From: Nitrososphaeria archaeon
Lineage (GTDB): Archaea > Thermoproteota > Nitrososphaeria > Nitrososphaerales > Nitrososphaeraceae
Reading direction: 5' to 3'
DNA: 8,915 nucleotides
NCBI GenBank assembly: GCA_021324715.1
Contig: JAJPIN010000097.1
Location: 1-8,915, forward strand
Under the pieces are notes generated by a model that saw nothing but the letters and a program-made list of their open reading frames with translations, was not told the DNA's origin and searched no databases. Shown here piece after piece: positions 1-6,784 of this stretch (position 1 is its first letter; each line of letters opens with the position of its first letter). Made by a program: the position numbers and the translations under genes.

Positions 1-2060
1 AATCCGGCTCTTCTTTCATAAATTTGACCATTTTGCATTGCCTTTCTTATAAATTCTTTAGATTCATCTTCGGTGAACTTTCCTGTTTTCACAAGTTCAT
101 TAATGAAATTCTTTTCTTCAACATCATTCTTGTCCTCACCTGATAAACCGTTAAAGACATCTGTAAATGTTTTTAATTTTGAGGTTTCGCTGAGTGGTTT
201 TCCATGAAGAACTCCTAGATCCACTTTCCCCGTATTGACATCTATACCTACAGTCTCCAACATTTGTGAAACTAAGAATATAGCTCTTTCAGCGTCTTCT
301 TGATCAACGCTATCTTTTAATAACAATCTTGCTCTAGCAGTAGCTAGACGCACTAGACCTTCTAGCTGGCGAGGAGTTGCTGTTATCATTCCTTCCGAAT
401 CAACATTTCTCATCTGCATGTAATATCTTCTTAAGATATCAACTGCTTCCGTAGTTAATTTGGGTTCTATTTGTTTCGCGTATGCCAGATATTTGCGAAA
501 TAGATCTATTTCTATCGCAGGCTGGGCCGCATGTTGTATGTCTCTATGGATTTCTAGTATGTGACTTGCAATTCGACTATCTTTTTCAACCTCAGCAGTA
601 TCCCTAATCACGTGAATGATATCAAATCTAGTTAGTAATGGTATGGGAAGTGGTTCTACGTTTTCTGTTATATTTCTAAATGGATCATATTTACCATATT
701 TAGGATTTGCCGCAGATAGTATTGATGTTCTAGCATTTAGTGTGGCAACAATTCCTCCCTTTGCCACGGAACAGGTTTGTTGCTCCATAACTTCATGTAG
801 TGCGGACCTGTCTTCAGATTTTATCTTATCGAACTCATCTATACAAACGAGACCTTGATCTCCTAAAACTACAGCGCCTGCTTCCAACATCATGATTCCA
901 GATTTATCGCGAATAACGGCAGCTGTTAATCCTGCAGCAGTAGTTCCTCTACCGGATGTATATAGGCCCCTTGGAGCAATTTTTGCAGCAAATTTTAGCA
1001 TTTCTGACTTGGCAGTTCCCGGGTCTCCAACAAGAAAAATGTTGATGTCTCCTCTACGATTTGAACCGTCAGCTAATTTTTTTGTTATCGATCCTACAAT
1101 TAGTAAAAGAATAGATTCTTTGATTATTTCATGCCCATATATATGAGGTGCAAATGATGCAACCAATTTATCATAGGCGTCCGACATACTTGCAATAGCT
1201 ATAATCTGTTTTTCATCTTCACTGCTTATTGATATTCTGTCAACTGTTCTTCCATCTTTATTTCCAGTAAGTCCACCAAGATATTCTATATTGTTACCTT
1301 CCATGCGTAATCTAAAAAGACTTGTCCTTACTTGTATTGATTGTTCCTGTTCAATCCTAACAATTCCGGTCAATAAAACCCTATCTCCAGGTCTGCAACG
1401 ATCTACAAGATCATCCATTACAGTAACCTCTACGTAATGTGGAAGCTGACCTGCGGGTAAATCTTCAGGAAGTTCTTGAAGTCTGACAAGTTGAAAATCT
1501 GTGAAAACACTATTTTCAGGGTCCATTTCAAGCTCTTTCTCAGAACACTGAATGCACCTTGTAGGCTTCTTTAGTGTTAATCCTTTAAGCTGTGCTTCAG
1601 TTAACGTATTACAATTTAGACATGTGAATGCTATTTTCTTGGCAAGTGGTTTAATCTCGGAAGTTCTGACCACCATCCCGGGAACGCTTATTAATTTGTT
1701 AATTACATCTGCGTTTATTTCTCTAAGGCCTTTTTGAACTGAGTAGTTTCCTATTCTTACTTTTATTTTGTCTTTAATCTCTTGAGCATAATCATAATGA
1801 ATCTCCCTTAATATCGAATATACGGCTTTATTAAAGGCGTCTAGCATATCATCGGGTATATCGGTAATTAATTTTGTGAGCTCTGGTTTATTTGTGTCTA
1901 AATCGATATAGTCAACTACTATAAACGTATTATTTGATGCCATCATGTTGTTTATTCTATCAAAATACTTGTAATTTCCATCCCTGTCTTTAAAGGAACG
2001 TAGAAATGATTCTAATTCATCTGATATTGCCGATGTGGTCTGTTGTTTTTGCTCAGTCAT
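1..2060 (-). CDS. mcm: Replicative DNA helicase MCM (3' end beyond the window)
   Basis: Homologue of the hexameric MCM helicase, the ATP-driven motor that unwinds DNA at the archaeal replication fork. About 686 residues can be read and the stop lies left of base 1. The start is ATG at 2060. In order: an N-terminal domain; a zinc motif with paired cysteines C147/C150 and C169/C172; the N-terminal beta-hairpin region near residue 221 (RCRPGDRV); Walker A GDPGTAKS at 345-352; Walker B CIDEFD at 406-411; sensor-1 asparagine in SAANP (N452); and the arginine finger in LLTRFD (R478). The last stretch looks like the usual C-terminal winged helix, so only a few residues should be missing. All catalytic residues appear intact and I see no intein or frameshift. 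The start codon directly follows the TAA of the GINS gene, so the two are surely co-transcribed and probably translationally coupled. Confidence 0.96.
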   Translation of the reverse strand, partial: MTEQKQQTTSAISDELESFLRSFKDRDGNYKYFDRINNMMASNNTFIVVDYIDLDTNKPELTKLITDIPDDMLDAFNKAVYSILREIHYDYAQEIKDKIKVRIGNYSVQKGLREINADVINKLISVPGMVVRTSEIKPLAKKIAFTCLNCNTLTEAQLKGLTLKKPTRCIQCSEKELEMDPENSVFTDFQLVRLQELPEDLPAGQLPHYVEVTVMDDLVDRCRPGDRVLLTGIVRIEQEQSIQVRTSLFRLRMEGNNIEYLGGLTGNKDGRTVDRISISSEDEKQIIAIASMSDAYDKLVASFAPHIYGHEIIKESILLLIVGSITKKLADGSNRRGDINIFLVGDPGTAKSEMLKFAAKIAPRGLYTSGRGTTAAGLTAAVIRDKSGIMMLEAGAVVLGDQGLVCIDEFDKIKSEDRSALHEVMEQQTCSVAKGGIVATLNARTSILSAANPKYGKYDPFRNITENVEPLPIPLLTRFDIIHVIRDTAEVEKDSRIASHILEIHRDIQHAAQPAIEIDLFRKYLAYAKQIEPKLTTEAVDILRRYYMQMRNVDSEGMITATPRQLEGLVRLATARARLLLKDSVDQEDAERAIFLVSQMLETVGIDVNTGKVDLGVLHGKPLSETSKLKTFTDVFNGLSGEDKNDVEEKNFINELVKTGKFTEDESKEFIRKAMQNGQIYERRAG

Positions 2061-2675
2061 TTACTTTTTTAACACCGATTCTTTAAAGGACAATGAAGAA
2101 CTGTTAACCAAATTATATAGCTGTCTTTCTTCTGCTGATAATTTTGCTTCCATTTCTGCAGACAGTGATGTAGCTGCTGCAAATTTTACTATCTTTTCTA
2201 GTCTGGACAACACAAAGGAATTAAGGGACACCATTAGATTTTCTCTTTCTTTATCCTTGAGACTTGCAAGAAATTCATTAATTCTTATGTAAAAGTCGAC
2301 ATCTACACTTGATATGTCATGTGGTTTTGATATTCGCTCCCTATTCAATGCCTTTGAAACATAACTTGATATTTCATTATCTTGAATATCAATAAGATTT
2401 CTTTTTGACAGAATCTTTGTAAGCCATCTAGGTATAAGCAAGATGTCGCCTTCTTTGGCATCGAATTTGATCTCATTAACAGATATTTTTACTTCAGACT
2501 TGAATGTAACCCTGGTCTCTTCAAGGAGATATTCTAGAAGGTACGTGTTTTTTATGGTTTCAAATTCGTCATGAGCAAAAATGGTGTTTGATGATGGCAT
2601 GGGGAATATAGTCTTCGAATAGCTTGTTTTTAAACAGTCTGAGAGGACTGAATATATAACTGATGGTTCGAACAT
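2061..2675 (-). CDS. GINS complex subunit, Gins23-like
   Basis: Probable archaeal GINS subunit, a partner of MCM in the CMG-like helicase. In the 204-residue reading, a small beta-type B domain (about 53-97, with GDILLIPRWLTKIL) comes before a helical A domain (about 105-195) that ends in the characteristic LSAEERQLYNLV. The order B then A is that of Psf2/Psf3 and archaeal Gins23, whereas Gins51 is A then B. The position next to mcm agrees with this. The start is uncertain. The longest frame starts at ATG 2675. ATG 2600 (179 residues) is also good, because the 25 extra residues are not needed for the B domain and the space they occupy carries TATA-like boxes. I lean to 2600 on promoter grounds but give the longest frame. 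The stop abuts the mcm start. Confidence 0.83.
   Translation of the reverse strand: MFEPSVIYSVLSDCLKTSYSKTIFPMPSSNTIFAHDEFETIKNTYLLEYLLEETRVTFKSEVKISVNEIKFDAKEGDILLIPRWLTKILSKRNLIDIQDNEISSYVSKALNRERISKPHDISSVDVDFYIRINEFLASLKDKERENLMVSLNSFVLSRLEKIVKFAAATSLSAEMEAKLSAEERQLYNLVNSSSLSFKESVLKK
2626..2635 (-). promoter_or_regulatory. Candidate TATA box for the GINS-mcm operon
   Basis: On the minus strand this reads GTTTAAAAAC, centred about 30 bases before the ATG at 2600. It would suit a transcript starting a few bases before that codon and would place the operon promoter inside the longer GINS reading frame. If the GINS start is really at 2675, this element is just coding sequence. Confidence 0.3.
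2651..2659 (+). promoter_or_regulatory. TATA box for rfcS
   Basis: The AATATATAA element is centred near 2655, 26 bases before ATG 2681. That is the archaeal spacing for transcription starting on the start codon. It is nearly symmetrical, so it might also fire toward the GINS gene, giving a start near 2629. This is inferred from spacing and composition only. Confidence 0.5.
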
Positions 2676-2680
2676 GTTTC

Positions 2681-3670
2681 ATGCGACAAGCAGAGACAAA
2701 AAACCTGTCTGATTTAATGTGGGTAGAAAAGTACAGACCTATTAAAATAGACGATATTGTTAATCAGAAGGAAATCGTGGAGAGTCTGAAGAATTTAATG
2801 AAAGAACCTGCTGAAATGCCGCATTTGTTATTTACGGGGCCTGCTGGAGTTGGCAAGACCACTACCGCCTTATGTATGTCAAGACAACTACTAGGTGAAG
2901 ATTGGAAGAGAGACACGCTTGAGCTTAATGCCTCAGATGAAAGGGGAATTAAAATGGTTAGAGAAAGGGTTAAGAAATTTGCTTCAGTTTTCAAGATTAG
3001 GACAAATGAAAAAGATATACGAAAATTTAGAATAATAATTTTAGATGAGGCTGATGAAATGACATCTGAAGCCCAGACAGCCTTACGAAGGATAATTGAA
3101 GACAGTTCTGAAACTACACGTTTTGTGATTATATGTAACTATTTATCTCAGATAATAGAACCGATTCAAAGTCGTTGTGCAATTTTTAGATTTAAAAGAA
3201 TTGAAAAAGAGATCATAGAAAATTATCTAAAATCATTATGTAAAAAAGAGGAAATAAAGTATGATGATAAAGCAATTTCTCAGATTTTTGAATCTACAAA
3301 TGGTGACTTGCGACACTCCATAAATGTACTTCAAACAGCATCTGTTATGGGATCAATTACCCATTCGAATGTGCTAGCATCGTTAGGGTTATCGGGAAAG
3401 TCTACGGTAAATGAAATTATTAAACTGGCTGTATCAGGTAAATTTAATGATGCAAGAATTAAGCTACTTGAATTAACTGCAGTCTATGGTATGTCAGAAT
3501 TTGATTTTCTAAAGTATGCATATGAATCTGTGTATTCACTAAAGCTACCGCACCCTGAAGAGTTTGCTGCTTTAATAGCTGAATATGATTATCGTTTAAC
3601 TCATGGATCCCACCCGGATATACAGCTAACTGCATTTTTGGCCCAATTATCAAGGATTGGTACTAAATGA
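2681..3670 (+). CDS. rfcS: Replication factor C small subunit
   Basis: Small subunit of the clamp loader, the AAA+ ATPase that opens PCNA and loads it at primer-template junctions. With the start at ATG 2681 the protein has 329 residues, normal for the family. It opens with the MWVEKYRP signature. It then shows Walker A GPAGVGKT (about 53-60), the RFC-typical LNASDERG (about 82-89), Walker B LDEAD (121-125), the SRC motif carrying the arginine finger (164-166) and the sensor-2 region GDLRHS (about 208-213), followed by a helical C-terminal collar domain. No intein interrupts the P-loop. I prefer 2681 because a TATA box is centred 26 bases upstream, as expected for a leaderless mRNA; ATG 2663 and ATG 2717 are in-frame alternatives. 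The gene is divergent from the GINS gene. The large subunit is not in the window. Confidence 0.95.
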   Translation: MRQAETKNLSDLMWVEKYRPIKIDDIVNQKEIVESLKNLMKEPAEMPHLLFTGPAGVGKTTTALCMSRQLLGEDWKRDTLELNASDERGIKMVRERVKKFASVFKIRTNEKDIRKFRIIILDEADEMTSEAQTALRRIIEDSSETTRFVIICNYLSQIIEPIQSRCAIFRFKRIEKEIIENYLKSLCKKEEIKYDDKAISQIFESTNGDLRHSINVLQTASVMGSITHSNVLASLGLSGKSTVNEIIKLAVSGKFNDARIKLLELTAVYGMSEFDFLKYAYESVYSLKLPHPEEFAALIAEYDYRLTHGSHPDIQLTAFLAQLSRIGTK

Positions 3671-3724
3671 TATCAGGTTAAATTCTATGTGGCAATTTTA
3701 TCAATAAATTTTGAAACAAGCTTA

Positions 3725-3751
3725 AACTAATAATAGTTCTAGCGCCGGCTA
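3725..3751. terminator. Twin small inverted repeats between convergent genes
   Basis: Two short palindromes stand side by side between the ends of rfcS and the zinc-ribbon gene. AACTA-ATAA-TAGTT (3725-3738) is a perfect 5-bp stem; TAGC-GCCG-GCTA (3740-3751) is a GC-rich 4-bp stem touching the minus-strand stop codon. They may help end transcription from either side, but the stems are short and archaeal termination often needs only T-rich DNA. Confidence 0.25.
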
Positions 3752-4024
3752 TCAATAATCTTCCTCAAATTCTTCTCCACCATCTTCTTCTTCGACCTCG
3801 TCAAAATCTTCTTCCAGCTCTTCCCTTTCCTCGGCACTCTTATATGGAAGGTCAGCTTCGCCAGCAGAATTACATACAGGACATTTAAATTCAATTGTCT
3901 GACCTTCGAGGTCCAACGGGAATTCCTTTGAAAAGACTTCATCGCATTTTGAACACACCAATGTTGTCTGTATATTGTCAGTACTGAACTTGTGCGATTG
4001 TAGTCTAAATATGGTATTTGTCAT
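3752..4024 (-). CDS. Small zinc-ribbon protein with acidic tail
   Basis: A 90-residue protein of unknown function. Two CxxC pairs, C24/C27 and C48/C51, separated by 20 residues, form one zinc-ribbon fold. The last 30 residues are almost all Glu and Asp, a tail that often contacts basic proteins or mimics nucleic acid. The pair spacing recalls eukaryotic/archaeal Elf1-type transcription elongation factors, but Elf1 has a basic N-terminal tail that is absent here, so I do not name it so. The start is ATG 4024, supported by a TATA box about 30 bases upstream and a weak purine-rich AGGTAGG just before it. It lies 52 bases behind folE on the same strand with its own promoter, and converges on rfcS. 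A soluble cytoplasmic protein is expected; there is no signal peptide or membrane segment. Confidence 0.82.
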   Translation of the reverse strand: MTNTIFRLQSHKFSTDNIQTTLVCSKCDEVFSKEFPLDLEGQTIEFKCPVCNSAGEADLPYKSAEEREELEEDFDEVEEEDGGEEFEEDY

Positions 4025-4050
4025 TCTTCCTACCTATTGAAATAGTCCTT

Positions 4051-4060
4051 TTTTATAAGG
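4051..4060 (-). promoter_or_regulatory. TATA box for the acidic zinc-ribbon gene
   Basis: The minus strand reads CCTTATAAAA, a good archaeal TATA box, centred about 31 bases before ATG 4024. It predicts a transcript start near 4029 with a leader of only a few bases. It lies just past the stop of folE, so this small gene can be expressed independently of the queC-queE-folE run. Confidence 0.55.
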
Positions 4061-4076
4061 ATTATTGTAATTCTCT

Positions 4077-4658
4077 CTATACTGGATGTATTTTCGGTTT
4101 AGAATCATATATCAGTGCTAACAAGTGTGCTCGTGCATCATTTTGGTCAACTAGCCCACGATTTGCTATTGTAATAATAGTACTATTATTTCTGACTCCG
4201 CGCATCTTCATACATAGATGCTCTCCTTCTGCGATGACCGTCACTCCCTTTACTCCCATTTTCATTATCTCGTCTGCAATCTCCTTTGTGAGTCTTTCCT
4301 GAATTTGTAATCTCTTAGAGTATTTTTCTACTAGGCGTGCAAGTTTTGAAATCCCAAACACTTTACCTGAAGGAGTGTAAGCAATGTGGATTTTTCCAAA
4401 AAACGGAAGCATATGATGTTCACACATACTATAGAATTGAATGTCTTTAGCAATAATAGAGTCAGATTCTTCACTAAAACTAATTTCAAGCTCAGAATTC
4501 ATGCAATATCCAGCAAAAATTTCTTCATACATATCTGCCATTCTTTTAGGAGTGCCCAGCAAACCTTCGCGATCCGGATTTTCTCCGAGTTGGACTATCA
4601 ATTCCCTAACGAGTTTTTCAATCTTTCTTTTATTATATGGAGTTTTTTTCATATTCAT
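4077..4658 (-). CDS. folE: GTP cyclohydrolase I (type I, FolE)
   Basis: Converts GTP to 7,8-dihydroneopterin triphosphate, the entry step to pterins and to 7-deazaguanine nucleosides such as archaeosine. Counting from ATG 4658 (193 residues), the zinc and catalytic motif CEHH is at 79-82 (zinc Cys79 and His82, catalytic His81). The second zinc cysteine is Cys149 in EHLCMKMRG, with His147 before it. IQERLT (about 119-124) is the family substrate-region motif. The length and motifs are those of the classic bacterial/eukaryotic type I enzyme, not the archaeal MptA/FolE2 type. A GTG at 4667 in the same frame is another possible start; I prefer the ATG because a GTGA sequence complementary to the 16S tail lies just before it. 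It follows queE by about 15 bases and ends the four-gene run. Confidence 0.95.
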   Translation of the reverse strand: MNMKKTPYNKRKIEKLVRELIVQLGENPDREGLLGTPKRMADMYEEIFAGYCMNSELEISFSEESDSIIAKDIQFYSMCEHHMLPFFGKIHIAYTPSGKVFGISKLARLVEKYSKRLQIQERLTKEIADEIMKMGVKGVTVIAEGEHLCMKMRGVRNNSTIITIANRGLVDQNDARAHLLALIYDSKPKIHPV

Positions 4659-4673
4659 CGTTCTCACTCTGAA

Positions 4674-5411
4674 TCATCTTGCCCCGATTTCTTTATGTAA
4701 CTGTGGTATAATCCTCACCTCAGGAAACATGGGTTGTACAATATCATAAGTGTCCAGAAGCTTATTAACAGTAGGCTGGTCGACGCCATGGCTAGGTTGG
4801 ATTATGAAACCTGTGATATATGACGGATCTATTTTCTTTGAGATATTATATACCAAATTCTTGAAACTTTCAAGATTTGTAGAATTAGTTACTACTATTT
4901 TAATGTAAGTAGTTTTGTTATTTTTGACGGCCAGTTCTAGACATCTAAATTCATTACGTAGTAAATCATCATAATCCCCATCATCGACAACTTTAGAATC
5001 TTCAGTTTTGAATTCAACCTTGCATATATCCATATAGGGCAAGATCTTGCTAAACAATTCAGAATCAAAGCAGGATGATTCGATGTACGTTCTAAGATTT
5101 GTATGGGTTTTTATGAAATCCGCTAATTGCACTACTGCGTCAGTTTGCAATAGTGGCTCTCCTCCTGTGAAATTTACCTTGTAGGTGAATGGTTGAAGTT
5201 GCTTTACTATTAGATCTTTGACTTCATTTAGCTCGTAATCAGTTCCGCTATCCAAAGGTAGTGCATATTTGGTGTCGCACCATCTGCATTTAAGATGACA
5301 CCCCGAGAGTCTAATAAACAAGGTTTTCTTTCCTACGAATACTCCTTCGCCTTCAAAGCTAGTAAATATCTCACTAACTCTAACTCTTGTCAAGTTTTCA
5401 GCACTTTGCAT
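4674..5411 (-). CDS. queE: 7-carboxy-7-deazaguanine synthase (radical SAM)
   Basis: Radical SAM enzyme that contracts the ring of 6-carboxy-tetrahydropterin to give 7-carboxy-7-deazaguanine on the way to preQ0. It has 245 residues. The iron-sulfur motif CxxxCxxC is C38, C42 and C45 (GCHLKCRWCD), preceded by FTSFEGEG at about 17-24, typical of the QueE substrate/SAM region. The SAM-binding motif TGGEPLLQ is at 82-89. The C-terminal half shows the IQPSHG-type end of the barrel. The ATG at 5411 lies inside the end of queC, overlapping it by 14 bases, which suggests coupled translation. No cysteine of the cluster is missing. The next enzyme in the pathway, QueC, is encoded immediately before it. 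Confidence 0.94.
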   Translation of the reverse strand: MQSAENLTRVRVSEIFTSFEGEGVFVGKKTLFIRLSGCHLKCRWCDTKYALPLDSGTDYELNEVKDLIVKQLQPFTYKVNFTGGEPLLQTDAVVQLADFIKTHTNLRTYIESSCFDSELFSKILPYMDICKVEFKTEDSKVVDDGDYDDLLRNEFRCLELAVKNNKTTYIKIVVTNSTNLESFKNLVYNISKKIDPSYITGFIIQPSHGVDQPTVNKLLDTYDIVQPMFPEVRIIPQLHKEIGAR

Positions 5412-6108
5412 AAATTGTTTTATCCTCTATACCTGCTTTAGTAAATGCCATCTTCCTATTTATACACGATTCGCACTCACCACATTGCAAGATACCACGA
5501 TGTGTTTTTTTCCCATTGGAATAACAACTCCACGATTCAAATATTGTGTCCCCGAGTATTTCGTGACCCAACTTTAGTAGCTCGGATTTACTTATTCCCT
5601 CTAAAGACGGAGACCATACAGATATTTTATTTTTAGTTCCGCTCCTGATATTGTCTTCCTCACCTAGATTCAAGGTACCTGTTATCGATTCAATAAAATT
5701 TGGTCTGCAATCAGGATAATTAAAATCATCAGCGTGTGCACCAAATACGATGAAATCGGCATTCACGCTAAATGCCCAAGCTGATGCAATAGTTATGAAT
5801 ATTGCATTCCTAATTGGAACTACAATAGTATAATCGAATTTAGAGGGAATTGATAATTTGTTATTAGTTAGAACGTTTGAATTACCATATAGTTGTTTCA
5901 TAAAACTTATGTCCACTACACGATATTCGTCTGAATTCAGGGCTTTAGCAAGCTTTTTTGATTGTACTATTTCTCTTTTAGCTCTTTGTCCGTAAGAAAA
6001 GGTAATTATCTTTATTTCATAATTCTTGTAGCTCTTAACATAAGCTGTAGCGCAAAGTGAATCGAGTCCTCCACTCATAATGCATATTGCAAACTTATGA
6101 TTTTTCAA
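5398..6108 (-). CDS. queC: 7-cyano-7-deazaguanine (preQ0) synthase
   Basis: ATP-dependent enzyme that turns 7-carboxy-7-deazaguanine and ammonia into preQ0, the base inserted in archaeal tRNA and then converted to archaeosine. It has 236 residues. The PP-loop SGGLDS is at 12-17, VPIRNAIF at 97-104 corresponds to the family's VPxRN motif, and YPDCRPNFIES at 131-141 is highly characteristic. Zinc ligands are Cys195, Cys209, Cys212 and Cys215 (CGECESC). The start is a TTG at 6108. The codon directly before it in frame is a stop (TAA), and the next Met is already at the PP-loop, so the TTG is practically forced. It overlaps the end of the membrane-protein gene by 14 bases and queE by 14 bases. 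Confidence 0.95.
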   Translation of the reverse strand: MKNHKFAICIMSGGLDSLCATAYVKSYKNYEIKIITFSYGQRAKREIVQSKKLAKALNSDEYRVVDISFMKQLYGNSNVLTNNKLSIPSKFDYTIVVPIRNAIFITIASAWAFSVNADFIVFGAHADDFNYPDCRPNFIESITGTLNLGEEDNIRSGTKNKISVWSPSLEGISKSELLKLGHEILGDTIFESWSCYSNGKKTHRGILQCGECESCINRKMAFTKAGIEDKTIYAKC

Positions 6109-6664
6109 TTAAGGCATAGACCCCTCCAACGCCATAAGAAATTGCTACAAATATTCTAGAGAGTGCCAAGACATGATGTTGAACAACAATTGACTCCAGA
6201 ATCACGTCAACGAAAAATAAAACTGAGATCATAGAGAGAGCAATTATTCCAACAACAAATTGCTCCTTATTATCATATTTGCTATATTTTCTAATCAATA
6301 AATAAGTGGAAATGTTACCAGCGCCGATTCCTAAAAGAATGAGGTACTGTGTAAGTGAATGAAATACAGGGATCGCTAAGAATGGTCCTGCCCAGCTTAA
6401 ACCATTAATTATTTTTGCCTGAAGTGGCCATTTTATGCTGTTCTTCATTCTGTTTCTTATGGATTGAAACAGATTCTTCATTTTCGTAAATGTTATTCCC
6501 AAAATTAAAGCAAATATCATTACCCATGAGATTAGCTGATAATAAATTGGAACATGATGAATCGATAAGAATTCGTTAAAAATAGTTCCAATTAGAACTG
6601 CTATTGCAATACTAATAAAAAGAAAACCAAACGCTTTCGATTCGATCTTTGGATTCCTATTCAA
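6095..6664 (-). CDS. Six-helix membrane protein leading the preQ0 operon
   Basis: A 189-residue integral membrane protein that I do not recognise. Hydrophobic segments lie at about 11-29, 41-60, 84-104, 105-124, 135-158 and 167-186. A basic loop around 61-84 (many Lys and Arg) is probably cytoplasmic. There is no cleavable signal or catalytic motif. The start is TTG at 6664: an in-frame TAA sits three codons upstream, no other start occurs before residue 49, and a TATA box is centred 26 bases ahead. It is the first gene of the run and overlaps queC by 14 bases. A role in moving a deazaguanine or pterin compound is possible from context. Its size and helix number resemble the preQ0 transporter YhhQ, but I see no YhhQ signature, so the link is only positional. 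Confidence 0.85.
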   Translation of the reverse strand: MNRNPKIESKAFGFLFISIAIAVLIGTIFNEFLSIHHVPIYYQLISWVMIFALILGITFTKMKNLFQSIRNRMKNSIKWPLQAKIINGLSWAGPFLAIPVFHSLTQYLILLGIGAGNISTYLLIRKYSKYDNKEQFVVGIIALSMISVLFFVDVILESIVVQHHVLALSRIFVAISYGVGGVYALIEKS

Positions 6665-6683
6665 TGGTCTTTAAAGTTTATCT

Positions 6684-6696
6684 CTTTAATTTAAAG
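6684..6696 (-). promoter_or_regulatory. TATA box of the membrane protein-queC-queE-folE operon
   Basis: The minus strand reads CTTTAAATTAAAG, centred at 6690, exactly 26 bases before the TTG at 6664. This fits a leaderless transcript and supports the TTG start. No other convincing promoter is visible inside the four overlapping or closely spaced genes, so this one probably serves all of them. Confidence 0.5.
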
Positions 6697-6724
6697 CATT
6701 TAGAAAATTATAATCAATAGATAA

Positions 6725-6746
6725 ATGGCAAGAATCAAATGCCCAT
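6725..6746 (-). terminator. Weak hairpin downstream of the zinc-ribbon pair
   Basis: ATGGCA at 6725-6730 can pair with TGCCCAT at 6740-6746, with one bulged C and a 9-base loop, about 40 bases after the stop of the second zinc-ribbon gene. The minus strand continues with a short T-rich stretch. It could end that transcript, but the structure is modest and proves nothing by itself. Confidence 0.22.
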
Positions 6747-6784
6747 GATTAGTCAATACCCGTTCTAAGATTATAATAAATCTG

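Noticed and set aside
616..1146. Open frames on the plus strand across this part.
   Set aside because: They lie antisense to the conserved ATPase domain of mcm and encode no recognisable protein.
2671..3670. An intein or split in rfcS, common in archaeal RFC genes.
   Set aside because: Walker A, Walker B and SRC motifs are continuous and the length is normal.
3739..3942. A basic 67-residue frame on the minus strand.
   Set aside because: It is the shifted reading of the acidic zinc-ribbon gene; the GA-rich acidic tail codons give Lys/Arg in the other frame.
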